Positions 51,151-64,000 of a stretch of DNA of 64,000 nt are shown piece by piece. The notes under the pieces are model-generated. The model made no database searches, was not told the origin of the DNA, and saw nothing but the letters and a program-made list of their open reading frames with translations. The position numbers were made by a program, and so were the translations under genes. Source of the DNA: Microcebus murinus (taxonomy: Eukaryota; Chordata; Mammalia; Primates; Cheirogaleidae); the NCBI RefSeq assembly GCF_040939455.1, contig NC_134116.1:47569400-47633399 (forward strand). The letters run 5' to 3'. Every line of letters starts with the position of its first letter. Position 1 is the stretch's first letter.

Positions 51151-52235
51151 GTTTTCCTATTCCATAACAGTGCTTATTAGTAGGACCATGGCATCATAGA
51201 CAGTAGTCTCCGTCCTCCTCATTTGCTGGAAAATTAATAATCTCCTCTTTTCTTATCTTTAAACTACTTGTCCTATTCTTCTGGTGTGGCCTGGGTGAAA
51301 AGTATCAAGCTTCCGATAATAATTTGACACTAACAATGAACAATAGCTGAGAAGCATGGTGCCAGGACATGAATCAATGCCATACTATGGTTGACTCAAA
51401 TTAAATAAATTCTCATATTGATTCACAGAATTTTATTCTCCATCTACATTGCCTTATTAGAAGTTGATTCCTAAATTACAATGTATTTATGGAATTTAGT
51501 ACACATGTGGAAATAATAGGAACTTGAAAAATATATCCATGACTAGTGAAGATGGACTCATTGAGATTGCATATTCTATGTCCTGTTTTAGAAATGCCAT
51601 ATTGTGATCTTGACAATATTTGATTACAATTACTAGTCCACTGGCTTATATAGGGAACTATCTTTCCTGCTATAACCTTTTGAGGGTAAAATTCTGGTTA
51701 TGCAGACATATTTTCCTTAATGATAAAAAAGGTGAAGAAATCATATATATTTTACAAATTAGAAAGTTCACTTCTACATATTAGATTAACTATGAATTAT
51801 CATTTATTTATTGTTATTTTTGATAGGGATTTCTTTCAATGATCATTTGCAGCAATATGATATAATAATATATTTAATTTTTTTAAAAAAATATTAAACT
51901 ATATTTGACCTATACAAGAATTTACCATTCATGGAAATCACAAAATATGGCAGCACTTAAGTTTGTTTATTAGATGGATAAAGAAATATTATGGTTTTCT
52001 GCCACTAAAAATAATGATTTTTTGTAAGTAGAAATATGGGTTTAATATAAGCAATAATAGATACAAACGTTTTTATAATTTACTCTAAAGACACTGAATA
52101 TTGTGTTTTTATTTTAACTTAAAACAATTCTCATTTCATTTAGGTAATACCAATTGTATGCATTTTTTAAAACCCATAGTATTAAGATTACATACATATA
52201 TGTGTATGTATATACATATATATATATACACAATT
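51151..52235. other. Unassigned AT-rich sequence; TA/CA tract near 52190-52230
   Basis: A short degenerate TATG/TA tract lies at about 52190-52230. Nothing else is recognised. Confidence 0.5.
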
Positions 52236-52239
52236 AAAT

Positions 52240-52440
52240 AATATTTAGATGATGTTTATTATTTGTTGGATACCATGATAAGATCTTCATATATATATTG
52301 TTTTATTTAACAAAAATACAGCAAAGCAGCTAGTATTAATTTATTCTTTTATAAAAGGAAACTGTGGCTTAGCTTAGTTTTATAATTTATACAAGTTTTC
52401 CCAACTAAGAAATAATAAAAGTCTAGTTCTGAGTCCATGA
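52240..52440 (-). repeat. MIR-like SINE, antisense (weak)
   Basis: 'tttattatttgttggatacc', 'cttcatatatatattgtttt' and 'aaaaggaaactgtggcttag' fit antisense MIR order (tttattgagcacctactatg, tacattatctcatttaat, gaggaaactgaggctcag). It is quite diverged. Confidence 0.5.
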
Positions 52441-55400
52441 TTTGTTAATATATTAATCATAACAAGCATTCCAATACCTTTCTCTCCTGTGATTTTCCAT
52501 TTTATTATCCATATATCTTTCATTTTTTTTCTTTATTTCACATTTAGCAAGAGCTCATGCTCTGAGAGAGGAATTTTATCAAGGGGATATGAACAAAAAA
52601 TAGCTTATAGAGGTTTAAAGAGAAGATGAGAAATGTGGTTGTGGCGGCACCTTGCACACGTAGAACATCAAGATTCTACAGACATGAGGGACTTAAATTT
52701 CATCTAGGATGAAAAAGCCAATGGAGAGAAAAAGTAATATCCATGAGAAACAGAATTATTTAATAAAGAATCTACTGAGTAAATTGATAGGAGAAGTGAT
52801 TGAAAAAACAGTAAAGGAATTAGTGTAAAAAAGCCTAGGAAGAAAGGAGACAAGAGAAGGAGAGGTAATGTTTTAGAAAATTACAAGGTGGATGAAAGGT
52901 ATCAGAAAAATAATGGGGTAAAGAAAAGGGAAGTTGAATAAACACAAAGTATATTACTTTGTATCCAAAAGTAAATAAGGAACTAAAGCCATGTGCAAGT
53001 GTAAAAAGCTTGGAGTAGATTTTTAAGACCAGTGATAAAAGGTATGAATTAGGCACTAATGTGAATTATGCAGCTTAACAAGAATAAATAGAATGATTGA
53101 CAAACATCACTGGGCCATTTAAAGCCTTCTTTTAGTTTATATTGAATATTTTACTTTCTAAGAGATTAGTTCCTTTAATAAACCTGCTATATCTTCCTCA
53201 GTGACATGCATAGAAAATTGTGAAAATGCTGAGTGACTTTTAATTTTCTAATTACATCTTCATAATTACATGAATGAAAATCTTTTTTTGTTTGTAATAC
53301 AATGCATTTTTAAATACTTCACACAATCTTGTAATTTACCTAGACTTGTCAACTGTGTGCTTGCATAGATAATAGAGATTTTTTTTGAAGTTGTAGATGA
53401 TATAAAATTGATAGAGCTCTATGTACTCTTTAAACAAAGCCATGTTTTGTGGTTACATGACTAATTCTCTCAAACAATTATTCTTAAAGTAGAAAATCTC
53501 TGTACAGTATAATATTTTTAAAGGGAAAAAGGAAAATCACCTTTTTAAATAATAAGACAAGATTTTTCCCAGTTTTGAAGTGGTCAACAAAATAATTGCT
53601 ATCTGTGTGCTCACATATATGAAAAGGATCATTTTTAATTATAGAAATATGAAAATTAATACAGTTTTAAATGTTCTTTAAACTATTTATTTTAAACAAT
53701 ATTTTAACTTATAATAAAAATTCACTGTACATTCCACAGTACAAACTGCTATAAGCAAAACAAACAAATTCACTGCATGGCATAGCATTTTTATAAAATT
53801 AATCTTTTTCTGTAATTTGATGACAGTGTTTCACAAAAGTGGCTGGGCTCAAAGAAATTAAATCTATTAAAATAAGTTTTAATACAATAATATGTATGTG
53901 AACAATTAAGCTAAGAAAATAATATTGAGAAAAAATCTGTTTTCTGAGTACTGAAAATTTATTTGACTAACAAATCTGTTTGCAGATTTTTATTACATTT
54001 TAATAATACGCTTTATGCATACCGAAGAATACACTTGATGCACAAGTGGAATATAAAGATTAATACGATAAACATCTGCACCCTCAATCTAACCTTGAGA
54101 ATGTTACTAATATTGTTTACATAGATATTCTGATTTTACCCTTTTTATTATGTATTATTACATGTTATATAGATATTTTGTACAATTTTAAATTCAACAT
54201 AAATCAGATCATACTGAATATTCCACCAGCTTTGTTATGCATAATATGTTTTTAAAATTGCATAGCTACTATTTGGTCATAATCCCTCATGGCTAGAATC
54301 TCCTTGGATAAACATGTGAACATTTATATTTTTCAGATGAAAATAATTAGAAAAACATAATGTGTGTAGAATTTTTTCTTTAAGTTTTATATGTCCATAC
54401 TATCTAAACTTTATTATAAATACCTTGCTTTTATTAAAAATAAATTTATACTTTTTTCAATCAAATATAATTTTATTTTTATATTAAGTTTTAATTAATT
54501 TATTAAATAATTATAATGGCATATTAATATATCTTGAATTTTCAATATTTTTTCATTTTCAATTGTGGACAAGGAGGAAAAAGAGAAAGATAGAAATGTT
54601 GAGAATATATACATACTCATAAATCACAAAATGATTAACTATCATCAAGAAAGAACACAAATGGAAATCATGCTAAGTAATAAATTAAATTTAGTTTTGT
54701 GCCTCAATTGCATTACCCTGATATTTTTGTAGGGATAGCTTTAAGAGTAGAAAATAGAAAAAGGAAGTAAATCACATGGAATTATGTCCTGTGCATGTTC
54801 ATTTAATTTATCAACCCTAATTATGCATCTCACTAAGTAAATGGTATATACAAAGCTAAATATTAAAAAATTAATCTAAAATCAGGTTAAAAACAAAATT
54901 AAAATAAAACTGACATTCATACATTGAACTATGAGAAAATGTTATTAGTGAATAAATTATTAAATTCAGGGATTTCAGGTTATAATCCATCACTTACAGA
55001 TAGAGAAGTTGAGAAAATGATTAACAATCAAAATGCATGCATTGAATATATACAGTGTGCTATCTTCTGTGCAGTGTTCAATATGTGGGACAATGATCTG
55101 AGCAAAAGAAAAATAACATCTTTAACAGTGTCATACAATTGAATGTAGGATAACAAATCTTAAATTCATTACTGTTTACCTTATACCGTATTACAGACAT
55201 AATAATAAGTTACTATTAATTATGCTTTACAATTATTAGAGATGTATTACTGAAATGAAATTTCCTCAGTCATAGATTGAAATGACATATCTGGATCATT
55301 TTATATGGATTCCATACATGTGGATTCTTATCTATGGTCCTTGAATACTAGAAGTTAGGGTTTGTGAAGCCTCTGGAATTAAATTAATGCTCATAAAGTA

Positions 55401-55986
55401 GAAGACCTTTAGATTTTTGCCATATCCTCCAAAATATCAATAACTCCTTAAGAAATGTAATATTACTATAGAATATGTGGGGGCATGCTTTCAATTTTTC
55501 TCTACTTAACAGAATAGAAGGCTGTCAGTCACATGTGAGCACTTGTTGTATATTTGAAAAGACAAATGAGAAACACTTTTTGCATTTCTTTATCTGGACT
55601 ACTGAAGTATAATCTGCTAGAATTTCATAGTTGTAGGTCTAATTCAAAATCTCTAAAAGGATTTTTCAGTATCATTAAGAGTAAACTACATCTGTGGTAG
55701 TTGTTCATGAATAAAAAATAATTAAACTAATTGAGTAATTAAAAAACTCATTGGAGATATTATTATAAATATCCAAATTCACAGTTATTAATATTATACA
55801 ATGGTAACTGACATTTATACACCATGAAATAAAAAATAATATCCACAACAAAATGAATATAAATATGTCATTGAGTATTCAAAATAGTATCATAGATACT
55901 TTGTAGTATCATAGATTTTTCTTAGACTTAGGCCCTGCAAGAGAAAAAAAAAATTGTTTCCATTCCTTTTTTTTTTCACTTTTAAA
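52441..55986. other. Unassigned AT-rich sequence
   Basis: This is the longest feature-poor stretch of the window. The frames at 52835-53056 and 54924-55142 show no domains. No repeat is recognised with confidence. Confidence 0.5.
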
Positions 55987-55998
55987 GTAACAAAGACA

Positions 55999-56088
55999 CC
56001 CCCATAATATGCCGAAATAAAATAATAATAATAATAAATCAAAAAAATAAATAAAATAAAATAAAATCAGGAAGCAGTTAAAAAAAAT
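55999..56088 (+). mobile_element. Ultra-short L1 3'-end insertion with target-site duplication
   Basis: The insertion begins with 'cccccataatatgccgaaat', the last roughly 20 bases of a strepsirrhine-type L1. Then comes an A-rich tail of taa/taaa units, the short non-A stretch tcaggaagcagtt, and a second A-run. The exact 12-bp repeat gtaacaaagaca flanks it at 55987-55998 and 56089-56100. The two A-rich runs separated by 13 bases would fit a very short 3' transduction, though tail microsatellite drift is an alternative. Confidence 0.85.
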
Positions 56089-56100
56089 GTAACAAAGACA

Positions 56101-56570
56101 GTTAGGAAGATAGAGTAGTAGGCGGGATAAGAGGACCATGCATTGAGATTTATGGGTCACCTTCACAGTACCGTATGCAGCATGTAGGCTCATCATGCAA
56201 TTGTATGTCCCTCATGCAGAAGCCCACTGAAAGAAAGAGGACTAATACAGTCATCTGTTACCACAGTACATGACATGGTATTTTCCACAAGGTCACACTC
56301 ATTAAAAATAGGAAGCCAATCTAAATCTACCAAATTACAGTCTATTCTCTTGGCCTTAAAATAATATATTTAACAAACTTTCTAAATTTAAGTTAATACT
56401 AAAGAAGTTTTGATAAATTTTACTTTAAGATGCCCCATTCACTGAAAGACAATTAAGGAATATGTAAAATGGAGAAAGCATAAAAGCCAAGGATGTCTAG
56501 GCCTCGTGGGATTGGCAAATTTTAGTGTTTTGCAAGATCAAAGCCTGGGTACTGTTCAGTAGATGATTTT
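56101..56570. other. Unassigned sequence
   Basis: No feature recognised. Confidence 0.5.
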
Positions 56571-56571
56571 C

Positions 56572-56862
56572 ATAGGCTGGGCTGTAATTGTAGCGCTTTG
56601 GGAGGCTGAGGCCGGAGGATCACTTGAGGTCAGGAGTTTGAGACCAGCCTTATAAATAGTGAGACCTGTCTCTACTAAAAAAATAATAAAGAAATTAGCC
56701 AGTAATGGTGGCATGCACCTGTAGCTCCAGCTACTCAGGAGGCTGAGGCAGGAAGGTTGTTTAAGTCCAGGCATTTGAGATTGTAGTGAACTATGATGAC
56801 ACCACTGCACTCTAGCCAGGGTGACAAAGCAAGACTCTGTCTCACACACACACACACAAAAG
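56572..56862 (+). mobile_element. Dimeric Alu, sense
   Basis: It starts 'ggctgggctgtaattgtagc' (the head has lost the usual gtggctcatg block), then 'ctttgggaggctgaggccgg', 'aggatcacttgaggtcagga' and 'gtttgagaccagccttataa'. The right arm has 'gctactcaggaggctgaggc' and 'ccactgcactctagccaggg'. The tail is a (CA)n run rather than pure A. Confidence 0.9.
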
Positions 56863-56966
56863 TCATTGCCATAATGTCACTACCCATGTCTCATTCTACT
56901 AATCCTAAAAGCAGTATTTGACACTTTTGGTCCACTCCCTATTTTTTGAATCACCCTTCTCTTGGC
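56863..56966. other. Short unassigned flank between Alu and truncated L1
   Basis: This holds unique-looking sequence directly beyond the 3'-truncated end of the minus-strand L1. No L1 3'UTR or A-tail is present here, where a normal insertion would have one. Confidence 0.7.
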
Positions 56967-56984
56967 TCAAGAGGTAGAATGCTT

Positions 56985-59608
<2,624 letters not shown>

Positions 59609-59635
59609 AGTTTAATTCTGCTTTGACTGATCAAC

Positions 59636-60633
59636 ATGGGAAAAAACCAACGAAGGAGCTCCGGAAATGTGAAGAGCCAAACGGAAAACACACCCTGAAA
59701 GAGGAACACCAGCCTCCTAGAAACAGACACCAACCAAAATCAGGCAACAAAATGACAGAAGAGGAATTTCGAATGTGGATCATAAGAAAATTCAACGAAC
59801 TGCAAGAACAACTCAATAACCAAGACAAAGAGACCACAAAAAGCCTCCAGGACCTGGAACAAAAGTTCAATAAAGAAATAGACACAATGAAGAAAAGTTT
59901 AACTAAACTCTTGGAAATAAAGAATCAATTCAGGGAACTACAAAATACAGTGGAAAGTCTCAAGAACAGGGTAGATCAAACAGAAGGAAGAATCTCAGAG
60001 ATTGAAGATAACACCCTCCAATTAAATAAATCAGTCACAGAGTTAGAGCAGAGAAACAAGAGAAAAGAGCAAAGCCTACAAGAGATGTGGGATTATATGA
60101 AGAAACCTAATGTGAGGGCCATAGGGTCACCAGAAGGAGAAGAAGACAACACTCAAGGGTTGGACAAGCTATTTGAAGATATAATAGAGGAAAATTTGCC
60201 AGGCCTTGCTCAAAATCTTGATATACAAGTTCAAGAAGCTCAGAGGACCCCTGGGATTTTCAATACAAACAGGAAGATGTCATGACATGCAGTCATCAGA
60301 CTGACCAAAATATCAACTAAAGAGGCCCTTCTAAGAGCTGTAAGATGAAAGAAGCAAGTAGCATACAAGAGAAAGCCAATTCAAATAATACCAGACTTCT
60401 CTAATGAGAGTTTACAAACAAGGAGAGATTGGGGCCCCATTCTCATTCTTCTGAAACAAAACAATGCCCAGCCTAGAATATTATTCCCTGCAAAACTAAG
60501 CTTCATATATGAAGGAGAAATAAAGACATTCTCAGATAAGCAAAGTGTCAAAGAATTCACCAAGACAAGACCAGCCCTACAAGAAGTACTCAAAACAGTG
60601 TTATGCACGGAACACCATAATAAAAACTCATGA
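59636..60633 (+). pseudogene. L1 ORF1 (RNA-binding protein), broken
   Basis: ORF1 encodes the trimeric RNA-binding chaperone of the L1 particle. The expected ATG is at 59636 (MGKNQRRSSGN, like the mammalian MGKKQ start). A frameshift near 59695 moves into the long frame that stays open to 60285. That frame shows a coiled-coil region with heptad-like L/I spacing over about residues 40-150 (QLNNQDKETTKSLQDLEQ..., then NRVDQTEGRISEIEDN), then the RRM-like part (SLQEMWDYMKKPNVRAIG). In-frame TGA codons at 60283-60285 and 60346-60348 follow, then the C-terminal domain (RDWGPI, PAKLSFIYEGEIK, TRPALQEVLK) to a TGA at 60631-60633. Both premature TGAs fall where CGA arginine codons would be expected, consistent with CpG decay. 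Confidence 0.9.
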
Positions 60634-60720
60634 ATATAAAAATAACCAAAACCAAAAGATTAAAGGCCAGATACAATGGATCAAGAGAGAAATCAAAGCA
60701 ACAACATCCAATCCAACAGA

Positions 60721-61745
60721 ATGAACAGTAATCTACCTTACCTATCAGTTCTCTCAATAAATGTGAATGGCTTAAACTCTCCACTCAAGAGACATAGGCT
60801 GGCTGAATGGATAAGAAAATACAGGCCAGGTATATGCTGTCTTCTAGAAACACATCTAACCTGCAAGGATGCATAGAGACTAAAAGTAAAAGGGTGGAGA
60901 TCAGTATTCCAAGCAAGTGGAAGCCAAAAGAAGGCTGGCATGGCAGTTCTAATTTCAAACGATTTAGTTTTAAAACCAAAAGTAGTGAAAGACAAAGAGG
61001 GTCATTATATAATGGTGAAGGGCACCGTTCAACAAGAAGAGATAACAATTTTAAATACATATGCACCCAACTTAGGTGCACCCAGATTCATAAAGCAAAC
61101 CTTACTGGATCTAAGCAAAATGATTAATAGGAACTCAATAATCACTGGAGATTTCAACACCCCACTGATGGCACGAGACAGATCCTCCAAACAGAAAATT
61201 AATAAAGAAACAATGGACTTAAAGGAAACTCTAGAACAATTGGGTCTGACTGACATTTACAGGACATTCTACCCCAAATCCACTGAATATATGTTCTTCT
61301 CATCAGCTCACAGGACATTCTCTAAGATTGACCATATCCTAGGACACAAAATAAACCTCAAGAAATTTAAAAAAATAGAAATCATACCATATATCTTCTC
61401 AGATCACAGTGGAATAAAACTAGAAATCAACCCTAACAGTAACTCACATTTTTACACAACAACGTGGAAATTAAACAACCTCCTATTAATGATTACTTCA
61501 TAAATGAAGAAATCAAGATGGAAATAAAAAAATTCTATGAACAAAATGACAATGGAGAGACAAGTTATCATATTCTCTGGGACACAGCTAAAGCAGTTCT
61601 GAGAGGAAAGTTTATCTCCATAAATGCCTATAACCCAAAGTCAAAAAGATCACAAAAGATAATCTAATGAAACGACTCAAAGAGCTGGAAAAAGAAGAAA
61701 AGATCAACCCCAAATCCAGCAGAAAAAGTGAAATCAATAAGATCA
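60721..61745 (+). pseudogene. L1 ORF2 N-terminus: endonuclease domain, broken
   Basis: The apurinic-like endonuclease nicks target DNA for target-primed reverse transcription. The frame starts MNSNLPYLSVLSINVNGLN at 60721. Catalytic-type residues are visible: N in NVNGLN, E in LETHLT, D and N in GDFNTPL, D in KIDHILG, and the SDHSGIKLE histidine. An in-frame TAG at 60874-60876 interrupts it early. The frame then stays open to 61503. A one-base loss near 61488 (LLLNDYF context) and another frameshift near 61663 follow. It stops at KSEINKI where the insertion ends. Confidence 0.92.
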
Positions 61746-61746
61746 T

Positions 61747-61875
61747 GGTTACATACATTGCTATTGCCTTCCCTCCCCCCTCGAGTCAGAGCTTCAAGCT
61801 TGTCCATGCTCCGGACGATGCACAATGCATTTATAATGTATATATATAAACCCATCTCCTCCCTCCCACCCCCAA
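61747..61875 (-). mobile_element. L1 3'UTR fragment, antisense, lacking its last ~40 bp
   Basis: Read on minus it gives 'gggtgggagggaggagatgg', 'atacattataaatgcattgt', 'gcatcgtccggagcatggac', 'aagcttgaagctctgactcg' and 'agcaatgtatgtaacc'. It closely parallels 11905-12050. The final ttaacatttgtacccccataatatgctg block is missing: the sequence breaks off exactly at the edge of the twin-primed L1. It is either a pre-existing L1 tail used as target, or part of a more complex rearrangement. Confidence 0.85.
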
Positions 61876-62034
61876 CAAGATGAAGGTGCAGGGAGCTTGA
61901 CTGGACTATATAGCCCAGTTTTTGTGAATATGAATTTTGAATTTCATACTTTCTGGGGTAAAAATTCCTGGGTTTGTTTTATGTTACCTCATCAATCTGA
62001 ACCCTGATTTTCTCATCTTTAAATGTTCTAACAA
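61876..62034. other. Unassigned flank
   Basis: Weak MIR-like similarity (tgaaccctgattttctcatc, tttaaatg) lies near 61998-62025. Nothing firmer is seen. Confidence 0.4.
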
Positions 62035-62270
62035 CAGTAAATAAAAATTGAAGCTTGCCAGTTAGAAAAAAAAATATTTCCTGTTTATTTAAAGTTTAGT
62101 TGAGTATCAAGGCTGTATCTTTTCTGCCTGCATTAATTTCTAACAACTCGTAAAACGTAGGGAGTTGTCCACAGGGTGCCTGAGGTAGAGCTGGCATGTG
62201 GGTGCCCTATACATGCAAGTCTCTGCATTGCATTCTGGGTCCCCAGTGGCCCCCAACTACTGCACCCTTT
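62035..62270 (+). repeat. Unnamed dispersed repeat, copy B
   Basis: This is the partner of 48845-49080, in the same orientation, with the matching blocks listed there. Copy B holds extra sequence around 'ctgaggtagagctggcatgt' that copy A lacks, so the pair differ by an indel of roughly 20-30 bases. Confidence 0.65.
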
Positions 62271-63155
62271 TTTATTTTCTTCTGTATAGTTTCAACAAAT
62301 AAAATTTCTGTAAATCACATATCACAATGATAATTCTCAACAACTTGTCATTATTACATTTTGGGTCATTGTGATTTTTTTTATTATTATAGGTAGAAAA
62401 TATGTACAAAATAATTATGTGTTAACAACAGTTCACTGTTTGCTGTGAATCTACAAGGCCTCAGATTTACTCATTATCAGCCGGTCTATTGAGGTCCATT
62501 GTATAAATAACTCTGAGCTGGCAAGTTGTCTTGATCACGCATTTCCTAGTTTTTCTTCCATGTTTTATAAAATCATTAGGTATATATAAAGATGTGTTAA
62601 CTGAAACCTGCTTTATATCATCTTTATGTAACAGGAGAATTTGTTGATTTTTTTATATTGGGGAATTTGACACTTGTCATCATTTTATAGGCATTTAACA
62701 TGTTTCCCTGGGGCTAATTGGGAATAGAGTTTCAAAATTGCACTGTTAAACCAGAAACTGGTTAAAATTTTAACCACCTTAGATTTAGGATGTATTTTAG
62801 CTGTTTAGTGTATTCATATGCCACCTATCTGTCAAATTTAAAAATGATCATTTAAAACTTTTATTAGTTTCAGTTCTGAGCCTTAGAGGTGAAATGTTAA
62901 CTTTTCTGTTCGCAATCCTACCACCATCATAAGTCCTGCAGCTTTGCTAAGAATTGTTTCTGAAAACGTTAACCGTATTAGTGATCATATATTGAAATTT
63001 AATTATGTATTGATTGATTCATTTACTAATTGATAGATCTTGTTTCTTTTGCAAGCAAATTAACAAAATTCATACTTTCAAAGGCATAATTTTAAAAAAT
63101 ATGCCAAGAATTATAAGTAGAAATTTCTTTCTTCTTGTCAATGAAAATACTCTCA
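62271..63155. other. Unassigned AT-rich sequence
   Basis: No feature recognised. Confidence 0.5.
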
Positions 63156-63156
63156 G

Positions 63157-63475
63157 GACTGGATGTGGGGGCCCTCACCAGTAATCCTAGCACTTTGGGA
63201 GGTCAAGGTGGGAAGACCACTTGAAGCCAGGAACATAGCAAGATCTGGTCTCTACTAAATATAAAAAAATTAGCCAGTCATAGTGGTGCTCACCTGTAGG
63301 CCCAGCTACTCAGGTAACTGTAACTGAGGCATCAGGATCACTTGAGCTCAGGAGTTTGAGGTTGCAGTGAGCTATGATGATGTCAAGGCAACAGAGTGAG
63401 ATCATTTCTCAAAAAGAAAAAAAAAGAAGAAAAGAAGAGAAAGGAAAGAAAAAAGAAAAACAAAACAAAACAAAA
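63157..63475 (+). mobile_element. Dimeric Alu, sense (old)
   Basis: 'gtaatcctagcactttggga' and 'ggtcaaggtgggaagaccac' mark the left arm. 'tggtctctactaaatataaa' and 'aaaattagccagtcatagtg' give the linker. 'caggagtttgaggttgcagt' and 'gagctatgatgatgtcaagg' mark the right arm, which has lost its cactgcactccagcc block. A purine-rich AAAG/AAAC tail ends near 63475. Confidence 0.9.
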
Positions 63476-64000
63476 ATTTAAAAAACCTCTCAAACCATAC
63501 ATTTGGATACTATGAGTGAAAATGCTAATTTGTTTTGATTTTTTTATTTGTCTCTTCTTGTGTCTATGTCTTTAACCTTTTTTAAGCCAGAGGATAAATT
63601 TTACAATCTTGAATAAATATTTGTGAAAGAACACTAAATATGGATTTGTTTAGGGTTAAAGTTCCATTTGAGATACTGTTAACATAAACAAGTGCTTCCG
63701 AAAGTGACTGAAAATGTCAATTATACCACACTCAACAAATGAATATTTATTTTTCTTCTCACTTGAGATACAAGGATGGCAATGACATAATCTCTATTGT
63801 TCGCACTTAGTAGGTAAATAGATGGGCAAACGAATAACTTCAGAGAAAAATAACAAATGATTTGTGTATGAAATGTTCTCAGAGTACAGAGAATGATTAG
63901 AAACACATGGGTAAAATAAACGAGGAATTCAGACAGGAAGTGACATTTGAGAGATGTTCTGAAACATGAGTATCTGTTCAATGGGAAGTCAACAGCATGT
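63476..64000. other. Unassigned AT-rich sequence
   Basis: No feature recognised. The 86-aa minus frame at 63721-63981 has no domain I recognise. Confidence 0.5.

Larger units (their letters stand above)
59609..61745 (+). mobile_element. Young L1, 5' part inverted: ORF1 and ORF2 endonuclease
   Basis: This segment starts just upstream of ORF1 with only a few bases of 5'UTR. It runs through ORF1, the intergenic spacer and ORF2 up to a KSEINKI motif at about 61722-61743. The opposite-strand segment resumes about 10-20 codons further along ORF2, so together they form one L1 with its 5' part inverted. The abrupt switch at about 59608/59609 is the inversion junction. Confidence 0.93.

Noticed and set aside
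61664..61855. Minus-strand 63-codon frame across the L1 junction
   Set aside because: Spans antisense L1 3'UTR and antisense ORF2; no independent coding evidence.

Overview
This window looks like nuclear DNA from a primate, most probably a strepsirrhine of the lemur type. The sequence is AT-rich, has no bacterial gene structure, and is built largely from mammalian interspersed repeats: L1 of several ages, Alu and Alu-monomer SINEs, MIR, L2, MaLR-type LTRs and one hAT transposon. The Alu at 36923-37233 carries the diagnostic linker and right-arm variants I associate with lemur Alus. Several L1 3' ends terminate in a version of 'tttgtacccccataatatgctgaaat', which I also associate with strepsirrhine L1s. 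The species assignment is inference from family knowledge; no search was run.

I see no functional protein-coding gene, no tRNA or rRNA gene and no CRISPR array. Nearly all open reading frames are chance frames in AT-rich DNA, translations of microsatellites, or pieces of L1. The region reads as a gene desert.

Layout. 0.5-3.9 kb: old L1 ORF2/3'UTR fragments. 4-10 kb: mostly unassigned, with MIR/L2 relics. 10.1-12.9 kb: an old L1 5'UTR/ORF1 with two younger L1 3' ends nested in it. 13-24.9 kb: sparse, with two antisense L1 tails, an Alu monomer, an L2 relic and microsatellites. 24.9-25.75 kb: a GC-rich patch of unknown origin. 26.8-30.2 kb: an MLT1-like LTR and an L2. 33-37 kb: MIR-like relics and a lemur-type Alu with target-site duplication. 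39.2-42.4 kb: an old L1 with another L1 tail nested inside. 42.6 kb: a 38-bp perfect palindrome. 45.4-48 kb: Alu, MaLR-like LTR and a MER1-like hAT element with 8-bp duplication. 50.2-51.2 kb: a compound microsatellite and a decayed ABCC1-like coding fragment. 56-62 kb: a tiny L1-tail insertion, an Alu, and a large rearranged young L1. 63.2 kb: an Alu.

The most informative structure is the young L1 at about 56.98-61.75 kb. Its 5' half (ORF1, ORF2 endonuclease) lies on the plus strand. Its 3' half (reverse transcriptase to C-terminus) lies on the minus strand and resumes almost exactly where the 5' half stops. This is the expected product of twin-primed reverse transcription. It abuts an antisense L1 3'UTR and has lost its own 3'UTR. 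Other points worth checking are the roughly 90-bp L1-tail insertion at 55999-56088 with a 12-bp duplication, the ABCC1-like relic, the palindrome, and a pair of related sequences 13 kb apart (about 48.9 and 62.1 kb) that I cannot name. I found no convincing new biological system.
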